Positions 36,898 to 46,480 of a stretch of DNA of 64,000 nt are shown in pieces. This DNA comes from DOZZ01 sp963792655 (GTDB lineage: Bacteria; Acidobacteriota; Terriglobia; Bryobacterales; Bryobacteraceae), in NCBI GenBank assembly GCA_963792655.1, contig CAWBWU010000003.1, forward strand, positions 124,001 through 188,000, read 5' to 3'. Numbering within the stretch: position 1 is the first letter of the stretch; the number at the start of each line of letters is the position of its first letter. The translations under genes and the position numbers were made by a program. Under the pieces are notes generated by a model. That model searched no databases and was not told where the DNA came from. It saw only the letters and a program-made list of their open reading frames with translations.

Positions 36898-37326
36898 ATG
36901 AGATGCGTGGTACTGGTCAAAGCCACTAAGGAGAGCGAGGAGGGCGCGCTTCCGACGCCCGAACTGCTGACAGCAATGGGCGAGTACAACCAGGAGTTGA
37001 TCAAGGCTGGTGTAATGCAAGCCGGCGAAGGTCTGCACCCGTCATCGAAAGGCGCGCGGGTGCGATTTTCGGGAACGAGCCGGACAGTAATCGACGGCCC
37101 CTTCACCGAGACGAAGGAACTGGTCGCGGGGTTTTGGATCTTCAAGGTGAACTCACTGCAGGAAGCGATCGATTGGGTGAAGCGCTGCCCCAACCCGATG
37201 CTCAGCGACTCGGAAATCGAGATTCGCCCCATCTTTGAATTCGGGGACTTAGGAGAGGCGGTCACTCCGGAACTCATCGAATCCGAGAAAAAGATGCGCG
37301 AAGAAATTGCGCAAGGACAGCGATGA
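36898..37326 (+). CDS. YCII/DGPF family protein
   Basis: A 142-residue YCII-related protein: MRCVVLVKATKESEEGALPT, then RTVIDGPFTETKELVAGFWI with the DGPF motif at about 65-68, and EIEIRPIFEFGDLGEAVTPE. It is a paralogue of the preceding gene with a longer, charged C-terminus. A strong ribosome binding site (AGAGGAG) and its own ECF42-type promoter precede it. It likely belongs to the sigma factor regulon; molecular function is unknown. Confidence 0.9.
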   Translation: MRCVVLVKATKESEEGALPTPELLTAMGEYNQELIKAGVMQAGEGLHPSSKGARVRFSGTSRTVIDGPFTETKELVAGFWIFKVNSLQEAIDWVKRCPNPMLSDSEIEIRPIFEFGDLGEAVTPELIESEKKMREEIAQGQR

Positions 37327-37363
37327 TGCGAAGAAAACCGGTAACGCGAAAGGATCAAGAGCA

Positions 37364-38479
37364 ATGAGCCAGGTAAGAGCTTTAGTCGGAACACGCAAGG
37401 GCGGGTTCATCCTCACCGCCGATGAGAAACGCGATCGCTGGGACGTGAGTGGCCCGCACTTCGCAGGCTGGGAAATTTATCACATGAAGGGCTCTCCCGC
37501 AGATCCCAATCGCATCTACGCATCGCAATCCACCGGCTGGCACGGGCAGGTGATGCAGCGTTCCGACGATGGCGGCAAGACGTGGGAAACCATCGGCAAT
37601 AAGTTCGAGTACGAGGGCGAGCGCGGCACGCATCAGTGGTACGACGGCACACCGCACCCCTGGGACTTCAAACGCGTCTGGCATCTGGAGCCTTCGCTCA
37701 GCGATCCGGACACAGTCTACGCGGGCGTGGAAGATGCCGCGCTGTTCCGTTCGACGGATGCCGGCAAATCGTGGCATGAGTTGAACGGCTTGCGCATGCA
37801 TTCGAGCGGCAACAAGTGGCAGCCGGGCGCGGGTGGTTTAGGTCTGCATACGATCCTGATCGATCCGAAGAATGAACAGCGTATGTTTATCGCGATTTCC
37901 GCCGCCGGAGCGTTCCGCACGGAAGATGGCGGCATGACGTGGACGCCGATCAATCAAGGCTTGCGCTCCGAGTTTATTCCGGACCCGGCGGCCGAGGTCG
38001 GGCACTGCGTGCACCGCATCGCCTTGCACCCGTCGAAGCCCGACACTCTGTTCATGCAGAAGCACTGGGACGTGATGCGCACCGACAATGCGGGCGACCG
38101 GTGGCGCGAGGTCAGCGGCAATCTGCCAACCGATTTCGGATTCGTGATCGACGTGCACGCGCACGAGCCGGAGACGATCTACGTGGTGCCGATCAAGAGC
38201 GATTCGCTGCACTATCCACCCGAGGGCAAGCTGCGCGTTTACCGCAGCCGCACGGGCGGCGACCAATGGGAAGAGTTGAGCAAAGGCCTGCCCGAAAAAG
38301 ATTGCTATGTGAACGTGCTGCGTGATGCGATGGCGGTTGACCGGCTGGAGTCCTGCGGCGTCTATTTCGGAACAACTGGAGGCCAGGTGTACATGTCTCC
38401 GGACGCAGGCGATCACTGGTCGGCCATCGTGCGCGATCTGCCGGCAGTGTTGTCAGTCGAGGTGCAAACGCTGCCGTGA
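37364..38479 (+). CDS. BNR/Asp-box repeat beta-propeller protein
   Basis: A 371-residue protein from the ATG at 37364 with AAGGA upstream. Asp-box repeats of the SxDxGxxW type recur: SDDGGKTWE, STDAGKSWHE, TEDGGMTWTP, NAGDRWRE, GGDQWEEL and SPDAGDHWSA, giving a six- or seven-bladed propeller like sialidases and sortilin. It lacks a signal peptide and the sialidase FRIP motif, so an intracellular role is more likely than secreted sialidase activity. It overlaps the MoaD/ThiS-like gene by four bases, and this gene pair recurs in many bacteria as I recall. It may be read from the upstream ECF42 promoter. Confidence 0.85.
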   Translation: MSQVRALVGTRKGGFILTADEKRDRWDVSGPHFAGWEIYHMKGSPADPNRIYASQSTGWHGQVMQRSDDGGKTWETIGNKFEYEGERGTHQWYDGTPHPWDFKRVWHLEPSLSDPDTVYAGVEDAALFRSTDAGKSWHELNGLRMHSSGNKWQPGAGGLGLHTILIDPKNEQRMFIAISAAGAFRTEDGGMTWTPINQGLRSEFIPDPAAEVGHCVHRIALHPSKPDTLFMQKHWDVMRTDNAGDRWREVSGNLPTDFGFVIDVHAHEPETIYVVPIKSDSLHYPPEGKLRVYRSRTGGDQWEELSKGLPEKDCYVNVLRDAMAVDRLESCGVYFGTTGGQVYMSPDAGDHWSAIVRDLPAVLSVEVQTLP

Positions 38480-38775
38480 TCCGCGTGACTTTACCCTGGC
38501 ACCTGCGGAACCTTGCCGGGGTGAACGCAAAAGAGGTGCAGGTAGAAGTGGTGGGGCCGGTGACACAGCGAACCGTGTTGGACGCTGTAGAAGCTGCGTA
38601 CCCTACGCTCGCCGGCACCATCCGCGACCATACGACGCAACAGCGCCGGGCCTTCCTGCGCTTTTTCGCGTGCCGGGAAGACATTTCGCACGAAAGCCCC
38701 GACGCGCCGCTGCCGGCCGCTGTGGCTGAAGGCAAAGAGCCCTTCGAAGTTATCGGGGCGATTGCGGGCGGGTGA
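38476..38775 (+). CDS. MoaD/ThiS-like small sulfur-carrier protein
   Basis: A 99-residue ubiquitin-fold protein: MIRVTLPWHLRNLAGVNAKE, TVLDAVEAAYPTLAGTIRDH and a C-terminal GAIAGG. The terminal Gly-Gly is the site that MoaD and ThiS use for adenylation and thiocarboxylation. No molybdopterin or thiamine gene is nearby, so it probably serves the neighbouring BNR protein or a distant pathway. It overlaps the BNR gene by four bases (ATGA), and its end overlaps the convergent queG gene. Confidence 0.83.
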   Translation: MIRVTLPWHLRNLAGVNAKEVQVEVVGPVTQRTVLDAVEAAYPTLAGTIRDHTTQQRRAFLRFFACREDISHESPDAPLPAAVAEGKEPFEVIGAIAGG

Positions 38776-39784
38776 CGTTGCGCAGCGCCCATTGCGCGGC
38801 CTCAGAAACCACCGGGCGATCGCTGCGCGCCAGAAATTCGAGCGCGGGGCGAAAGCGCTCATCCGGTGCATTGCCCATAGCAATCGCGACATTTCGCAAA
38901 AAGCCTGTGTAGCGTGCGCGGGGAATGGGCGTGTCGCGGAACTGCGCTTGAAACTGCTCCGGCGTGAGCGCAGCCATCTCCGCCAGACCCAGTTGCTGAT
39001 GCTGTGCGCCAAACTCCTGCGTCACTGGGGCGCGGGAGTTCCAGGGGCACACATCCTGGCAGATGTCGCAGCCGAACACGTGGTTGTCCATCTGTGCGCG
39101 CAGTTCTTCTGGAATCTCGCCGCGCAGCTCGATGGTCAGATACGAGATGCAGCGGCGTGCATCCAGCGTATAGCCCTCCTCGGTAGTGGCGAGCGCTTCG
39201 GTGGGGCAGGCTTCGATGCAGCGCGTGCAAGTTCCGCAGCGGTCGGCGGCAGTGTCGCGCGGCCCCTCGATGCGGAGCGTCGTGAGCAACTCGCCCAGGA
39301 AGAACCACGATCCCGATTCCTGATTGATCAGGCACGTGTTTTTGCCAATCCACCCAAGACCGGCGTGCTGCGCATAACTGCGCTCGAGCAACGGAGCCGT
39401 GTCGACGCACACTTTGTAACGATGCTCGCCAAGCATGCGGGCCAGCTTCTCCAGACCCTCGGTCATGACCCGGTGGTAGTCGGCGCCCCACGCGTACCGA
39501 GCGATGCGGGCGCGCCCCGGCTGCCGTGCTTCGTCCAACAGTGCACCGCCGTTATACAGTTTGCCTACACAGATGATGGTCTGGGCGTCTGCGAGCAGAG
39601 TGCGTGGATCATGCCGCATCGCTTGCCGGTGGTCCGTGAGATAACCCATGCGTCCCGCGTGTCCCGCTGCGGCCCACTGATCGAAACGGGCAGTGTCGGG
39701 AGAAGGTGCAGCCGGAGTGACGCCGCACAGTTCGAAGCCGCACTCGCGGGCGTATTCACACACTTGGGCCGGATCTGGTGTCAT
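38750..39784 (-). CDS. queG: Epoxyqueuosine reductase QueG
   Basis: A 344-residue cobalamin- and Fe-S-dependent reductase for the last step of tRNA queuosine synthesis. The N-terminal domain has DHRQAMRHDPRTLLADAQTI, then YHRVMTEGLEKLARML and GLGWIGKNTCLI. Two 4Fe-4S motifs follow: CGTCTRCIEACPTEA and CDICQDVCPWN, at about 185-260. The C-terminal HEAT-like helices include FLRNVAIAMGN. The length matches QueG. It is cytoplasmic and stands alone, convergent with the MoaD-like gene. Confidence 0.94.
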   Translation of the reverse strand: MTPDPAQVCEYARECGFELCGVTPAAPSPDTARFDQWAAAGHAGRMGYLTDHRQAMRHDPRTLLADAQTIICVGKLYNGGALLDEARQPGRARIARYAWGADYHRVMTEGLEKLARMLGEHRYKVCVDTAPLLERSYAQHAGLGWIGKNTCLINQESGSWFFLGELLTTLRIEGPRDTAADRCGTCTRCIEACPTEALATTEEGYTLDARRCISYLTIELRGEIPEELRAQMDNHVFGCDICQDVCPWNSRAPVTQEFGAQHQQLGLAEMAALTPEQFQAQFRDTPIPRARYTGFLRNVAIAMGNAPDERFRPALEFLARSDRPVVSEAAQWALRNVTRPQSPR

Positions 39785-39969
39785 TCAACTTATGTCTTTC
39801 ATTCTCAGAGGAATGCGGCCTGTTCGCGGCTTGCCGTTCGATGGCCGATTGCGCCTTACGATGCCAGATTTGACCATTAGGCGAAACCGCCTTCCGATCG
39901 CTCAGTTCCTAGTTTACCGTTGAGAATTAGTACAGTTCCGGATACCAGCCGAGGAGTGTTCAGCCGAAT

Positions 39970-42089
<2,120 letters not shown>

Positions 42090-42110
42090 TTTTCTCTTAG
42101 CAGTAAGTCA

Positions 42111-42153
42111 AAAAGCGGAAGCGCCGGGCAACCGGTTCTTCCGCTTTATTTTT
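42111..42153 (+). terminator. Intrinsic terminator of the radical SAM gene
   Basis: AAAGCGGAAG and CTTCCGCTTT pair around an inner CCGG/CCGG stem with GCAA loop, followed by ATTTTT. It lies about 25 bp after the stop at 42089 and is strong. Confidence 0.85.
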
Positions 42154-42220
42154 GGGAACGCCAATCTCCAGATTGGCAGTTCGTATTTCATATGCCGCCA
42201 ATCTGGAGATTGGCGTTCCC
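42154..42220. repeat. Nested inverted repeat, REP-like
   Basis: Two 24-bp arms (42154-42177 and 42197-42220) are perfect reverse complements around a 19-bp spacer. Each arm itself contains the small palindrome CCAATCT-CC-AGATTGG. This palindrome-within-palindrome layout is typical of REP/BIME elements. It sits right after a terminator and before the stop of the convergent gene. I saw no second copy in the window. Confidence 0.75.
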
Positions 42221-42222
42221 AA

Positions 42223-42597
42223 CTACGCGCCAGCGGCGGTCTTGGTGATGGTCGTATCGGTGCTCCAGCTTCCGTCTTCGGTCTGCAGCGTGACCTTCAT
42301 GGTGTCCGGCGCAGTCACTTTCCCCTTGAGCAGCACAGTGATCGGCGAACCCTGATATTCGGTTTCGATCGTGAAAGCCACGGCATCGTCCTTCAGCGTT
42401 GCCTTGCTGATCGGATGCGTCTTGCCATCGGCGCCGGTCATGGTTCCGGTGAGCGTGTCGCCGGTTGATTTCAGGTCGAAGACAATATCGCCGCCTTCGG
42501 CGAAGTTGCCCTTCCATTTGCCAGAGACATCAGCGGCAAAAGCCTGGAAAACGAATGCAATCAGAAGCGCTGCAGAGAGGGTGAGTGTGCGAATCAT
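42223..42597 (-). CDS. Small secreted protein of unknown function
   Basis: A 124-residue protein from the ATG at 42597 with a clear signal peptide (LTLSAALLIAFVFQAFAA). The mature part is beta-rich with regular strands: DVSGKWKGNF, IVFDLKSTGDTLTGTMTGAD and TETEYQ-like segments, as in small lipocalin-like or beta-barrel domains. Similar short secreted proteins are common in Acidobacteriota. No function can be assigned. An upstream in-frame ATG at 42636 would abolish the signal peptide position and is rejected. Confidence 0.75.
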   Translation of the reverse strand: MIRTLTLSAALLIAFVFQAFAADVSGKWKGNFAEGGDIVFDLKSTGDTLTGTMTGADGKTHPISKATLKDDAVAFTIETEYQGSPITVLLKGKVTAPDTMKVTLQTEDGSWSTDTTITKTAAGA

Positions 42598-42632
42598 ATC
42601 TGCCAGAAGAATAGAGGCCCGGCAGCGCGAAG

Positions 42633-45104
42633 TCAAACTGGCGGTTCGGCTTCCTGATCGTTGTGTGCAAGGATCTTGCGCACTTTGGCATTCAATCCTT
42701 CGGGCGTAAAGGGCTTGGACAGGAACTCAATGCTCTCCGATTGCACGCCGCGCTGCGTGATCGCATCATCCGTATAACCCGACATAAACAGCACCTTCAG
42801 GCCCGGGCGTTCTTGCATGAGAGCGGTCGCGAGGTCGCGGCCATTGACGCCCGGCATTACAACGTCCGTCACCAGCAGATCGATGCGACCGTCGAAGGTG
42901 CGGCAGATGCGTAGGGCCTCGTCGGAACTGGCGGCCTCGAGCACACGATAGCCATGCCGTACGAGCATGTCGCGCGTGATCGCTCTCACACTACGCTCAT
43001 CCTCGGCCAGCAGTATTGTCTCAGTCCCTTGAGCAACACTCGCGGTCACTTCGAGCGGCGCTTCCGTTGTGGCTTGCGCACGAGGCAACAGCACGTCGAA
43101 ACGCGTTCCGGACCCGAGTACCGAACTCACCACGATTTCGCCGCCACTCTGTTTCACGATGCCGTAAACGATCGCCAGACCCAAACCAGTGCCCTTCCCC
43201 ATCTCTTTCGTCGTAAAGAACGGCTCAAAGATGTGCGCAATCACTTCGGGCGTCATGCCCGAGCCGGTATCCGACACGGATATCTGGACGTAGTCACCGG
43301 GCGCGCAATCGAGCGTCTTGCCGATTTCGTCCTGGCGTACGATGCGGTTCGCGGTTACGATCTCCAGACGCCCGCCGCCGTTCATCGCGTCGCGTGCATT
43401 GATCGCCAGGTTCATCAGCACTTGCTCCAACTGATGAGGATCCACGCGCACCGGCCAGACGTTCGGCGCGACTGACGTCTTGAGATCCACCTCCTCGCCA
43501 ATCAAGCGGCGTAGCAACTTATCGGTGTTCAGCACCAGCGTGTTTACGGCAATCAAACGCGGCTCGATGAGCTGTTTGCGGCTGAAGGCGAGCAACTGCG
43601 TAACGAGCGAGGCAGCGCGGTCCGAAGCATGCACCACTTCCGTTGCCTGGCTTTGCAGGTCTGGCGAAGCTTCGAGCTGGCCGGCAAGCAGATGCGCATA
43701 GCCGCCGATAATCGTCAGCAGGTTGTTGAAGTCGTGCGCGATGCCGCCAGCCAAACGGCCAATGCCTTCGAGCTTTTGCGTTTGGCGAATTTTGTCTTCG
43801 ACGCGTGCGCGATCGGTGATGTCCGTAACCAGCCACAACACCGAATCGCGGCCTTGGAACATCAGGCGGTACCAGTCGACTTCCGCTTCCACCACCGCTC
43901 CGGATGCCAGGGTCAGCCGGTAAGACGAGTGCTGCAGCGCATCTCCGCGGTGCTCGGTCGATTCGAGAGGCTCAGCGGTGGCGAGAATATCCTGCAAGCG
44001 CATGGTGCGGAACTGCGCGCCGGTATAGCCGTAGTGTTCGATGGCGGCCTGGTTCACTTCCAGAAATTCAAACGTCTGGCGGTTCAGCACCCACATGGGC
44101 TGCGGATTATTGCTGAACAGTAACCGGAAACTTGCTTCGCTCTCGCGATGCCGCAGATCGCTGCGGCGCAGCGACTGCTCCATCTGTTCACGGCGGCCGA
44201 TCTCGGCTTGCAGCTCTCGGTTGGTCTTCTCGAGCGTGAGCTCCCGCGCGCGTGAAGTGCGCGTGAGCGCCAGCAGCCATCCCAGCAATGCCGCGATCGC
44301 CAGACCGAGCACCAGGATCAAGCGCGGAAGCGCAATCCCTGTGCTGCTGATCGAACCCGTCGCGTGCAGGCTTTCCATCTCGTGGCTGAGAGCCTGCCAG
44401 AGGTAGATAGCGATCAGAGCCGCCACAACACTCGTACAGGCCGGCAGCCAGCGCGGGAATTGATCGAAGCTCGCACGCTCGCGCACCCGCCAGAGCAGGC
44501 CGATCCCGATGAGCATGTACAGCACGCTCACCTGCAAAGCCGGGTGTTTGAAGAACCAGAGCGAGTTGTTGGACGCGACGCGAAGGTAAAACTGGATCAC
44601 CGGTCCGGTGCCGAGAGCGATGACGATGGACGAGAAGATTTCGATCGCGACTCGAATGCCCGGCGTCGATTTCAGTTTGAGCAGAATGTACGACACGCCA
44701 ATGGCGATCAGGCCCATGGCGCCCATCGGCGACAGACGCGCAACATCTGCCCATACGGGAGTACTTCCCGAGCGGTACGCTGTTTCGATCCCTGCGTCAA
44801 ATCCCGCGGCAATAGAAATCAGCCGAATGGCTCCGGTAGCGATGACGATGCTTGAGAGCAGGATCGATAACGGACGCTTGTTGATAAGGAACGCGGCGCC
44901 AAGGAGGAGAACGCAATTGCCGGTGATCTCGGCCATGCGCATATCCCACGCGGCAGGACTTCCCTTCAGCAACGACGGGTCGATGCGGAACAAAGCGAAA
45001 CTGACCAATCCGAACGCAAGCGGAAGGTAGCCGCACAGGACGCGAGACGCTCTGTGCAGGAACGGCCCGTAGACACGTGCCCGTGCTGCTGCTGTGGATC
45101 GCAA
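42633..45104 (-). CDS. Hybrid sensor histidine kinase with PAS and receiver domains
   Basis: An 823-residue membrane kinase. About seven to eight membrane helices occupy residues 1-285. A PAS domain follows at about 330-440 (NPQPMWVLNRQTFEFLEVNQ), then HisKA with the phospho-acceptor His in GGIAHDFNNLLTIIGGYAHL at about 460. The ATPase domain has N, G1 and G2 boxes (NLAINARDAMNGGG, DTGSGMTPE, GTGLGLAIVYGIVKQSGG). A C-terminal receiver has the acceptor Asp in LLVTDVVMPGVNGRDL. It probably senses an envelope or light/redox-like cue and passes phosphate internally. No response regulator gene is adjacent, so the output is unknown. Confidence 0.92.
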   Translation of the reverse strand: MRSTAAARARVYGPFLHRASRVLCGYLPLAFGLVSFALFRIDPSLLKGSPAAWDMRMAEITGNCVLLLGAAFLINKRPLSILLSSIVIATGAIRLISIAAGFDAGIETAYRSGSTPVWADVARLSPMGAMGLIAIGVSYILLKLKSTPGIRVAIEIFSSIVIALGTGPVIQFYLRVASNNSLWFFKHPALQVSVLYMLIGIGLLWRVRERASFDQFPRWLPACTSVVAALIAIYLWQALSHEMESLHATGSISSTGIALPRLILVLGLAIAALLGWLLALTRTSRARELTLEKTNRELQAEIGRREQMEQSLRRSDLRHRESEASFRLLFSNNPQPMWVLNRQTFEFLEVNQAAIEHYGYTGAQFRTMRLQDILATAEPLESTEHRGDALQHSSYRLTLASGAVVEAEVDWYRLMFQGRDSVLWLVTDITDRARVEDKIRQTQKLEGIGRLAGGIAHDFNNLLTIIGGYAHLLAGQLEASPDLQSQATEVVHASDRAASLVTQLLAFSRKQLIEPRLIAVNTLVLNTDKLLRRLIGEEVDLKTSVAPNVWPVRVDPHQLEQVLMNLAINARDAMNGGGRLEIVTANRIVRQDEIGKTLDCAPGDYVQISVSDTGSGMTPEVIAHIFEPFFTTKEMGKGTGLGLAIVYGIVKQSGGEIVVSSVLGSGTRFDVLLPRAQATTEAPLEVTASVAQGTETILLAEDERSVRAITRDMLVRHGYRVLEAASSDEALRICRTFDGRIDLLVTDVVMPGVNGRDLATALMQERPGLKVLFMSGYTDDAITQRGVQSESIEFLSKPFTPEGLNAKVRKILAHNDQEAEPPV

Positions 45105-45160
45105 GGTAAGTTTTCCTGCATTTTGTCACATTTAGGGGCACAAACGGGCAAGAACATATA

Positions 45161-46480
45161 ATGAAGGAAATGTTCTGGTATATTTCAGCGGCTTTTCTGG
45201 CCGGCGCGCTCCTCGCCTGGCTCTACTTTCGGGCCAGCCGCGAGACGCTCGAAGAGCGCGTAAATGCACGCGAACGAGAGATCGCGACCCTGAAGGAACA
45301 GGCGGCCGCGGCCCAGATTCTGCATGCCGAAGGGATGCGCGCGAAGCTCGCCGAGGCTGACTTACAGGCGAGACTTCAGGAAGCCAATGCTGCGCGCGAA
45401 CAACTGCCGGCGGCGTTTCGCGCGCTGTCACAGGAAGTGCTGCAGCACAACAGCGCACAGTTTCTACAGCTCGCAAACGAAACGCTGTCGCGCTTTCAAA
45501 ACGGCGCCGTTCACGACCTTACAGAGCGCCAGACCGCGATCCACCAAGTGGTGAAGCCCCTCAATGATTCGCTGCAGTTGTTCGGCGCGCGGTTGCAGGA
45601 GATTGAGCAGCAGCGCACCGGCGCATACTCGACCCTCACCGAACAGGTGCGCCAGATTGCCGCGACTCATGACGAACTGCGCCGCGAGACCGGTAAGCTG
45701 GCGGGCGCTCTGCGCTCCACAGGCACGCGCGGACGCTGGGGCGAAATCCAACTGCGCCGCGTGGTCGAAATGGCGGGCATGATCGAGTGCTGCGACTTTC
45801 ACGAACAGCCAGTGGCGTCGGGAGGAGAAACGCCGCTGCGACCCGACCTGCTGATCCGGCTTCCGAACGAACGCCAGATCGTGGTGGACGCCAAAGCGCC
45901 GATGCAGGCGTACCTGGATGCATTCGACTGCACCGACGAAAAGACGCGCAATGAAAAACTGGCAGAGCATGCACGCCAGATCCGGCGTCATCTGAAGAAA
46001 CTAGGCGAGAAGAGTTACTGGGCGCAGTTCGATAGCAGCCCGGAGTTCGTCATTGCGTTTCTGCCCGGCGAAATTTTCTTCAGTGCCGCGTTGCAGCAGG
46101 ATCCCGAACTGATTGAGTTCGGCGTGCAGAACCGCGTGATGGTCGCAACGCCGACGACGCTCATCGCACTGTTGAAAGCCGTTGCGTACGGCTGGAATCA
46201 GGACAAGCTGGCGCGCAACGCGCAAGAGATTCGAAAGCTCGGGACTGAGATGTTTGATCGCATCAAGAAGTTCTCCGAGCACTACGAAGATGTCGGGAAG
46301 GCTATCGACAACGCGCAGAGCGCCTTCGAAAAGGGCCGGCGGTCGATGGAGTCGCGCCTGCTCTCTACGGCACGCAAACTTGAAGATCTGGGCGCAGCAC
46401 CGGGTGGCAGCGGGCTGCCGGCTGCGCTCGATTTCGGGGAACCCGATGAACGCGTGCGCGAGATCGTCGCGCGCCGCTGA
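45161..46480 (+). CDS. rmuC: DNA recombination protein RmuC
   Basis: A 439-residue protein with one N-terminal membrane anchor (about 3-21), a long coiled coil at about 28-190 (VNAREREIATLKEQAAAAQI), and the RmuC nuclease-like domain: TRGRWGEIQLRRVVEMAGMI, RPDLLIRLPNERQIVVDAKA, then VIAFLPGEIFFSAALQQDPEL. The VVDAKAPM segment is the family's restriction-endonuclease-like core. RmuC limits inversions at short inverted repeats. It stands alone; the start at 45161 could instead be 45170. Confidence 0.93.
   Translation: MKEMFWYISAAFLAGALLAWLYFRASRETLEERVNAREREIATLKEQAAAAQILHAEGMRAKLAEADLQARLQEANAAREQLPAAFRALSQEVLQHNSAQFLQLANETLSRFQNGAVHDLTERQTAIHQVVKPLNDSLQLFGARLQEIEQQRTGAYSTLTEQVRQIAATHDELRRETGKLAGALRSTGTRGRWGEIQLRRVVEMAGMIECCDFHEQPVASGGETPLRPDLLIRLPNERQIVVDAKAPMQAYLDAFDCTDEKTRNEKLAEHARQIRRHLKKLGEKSYWAQFDSSPEFVIAFLPGEIFFSAALQQDPELIEFGVQNRVMVATPTTLIALLKAVAYGWNQDKLARNAQEIRKLGTEMFDRIKKFSEHYEDVGKAIDNAQSAFEKGRRSMESRLLSTARKLEDLGAAPGGSGLPAALDFGEPDERVREIVARR

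Noticed and set aside
37364..38479. Secreted sialidase
   Set aside because: Asp-boxes are present but there is no signal peptide and no FRIP motif or catalytic arginine triad visible.
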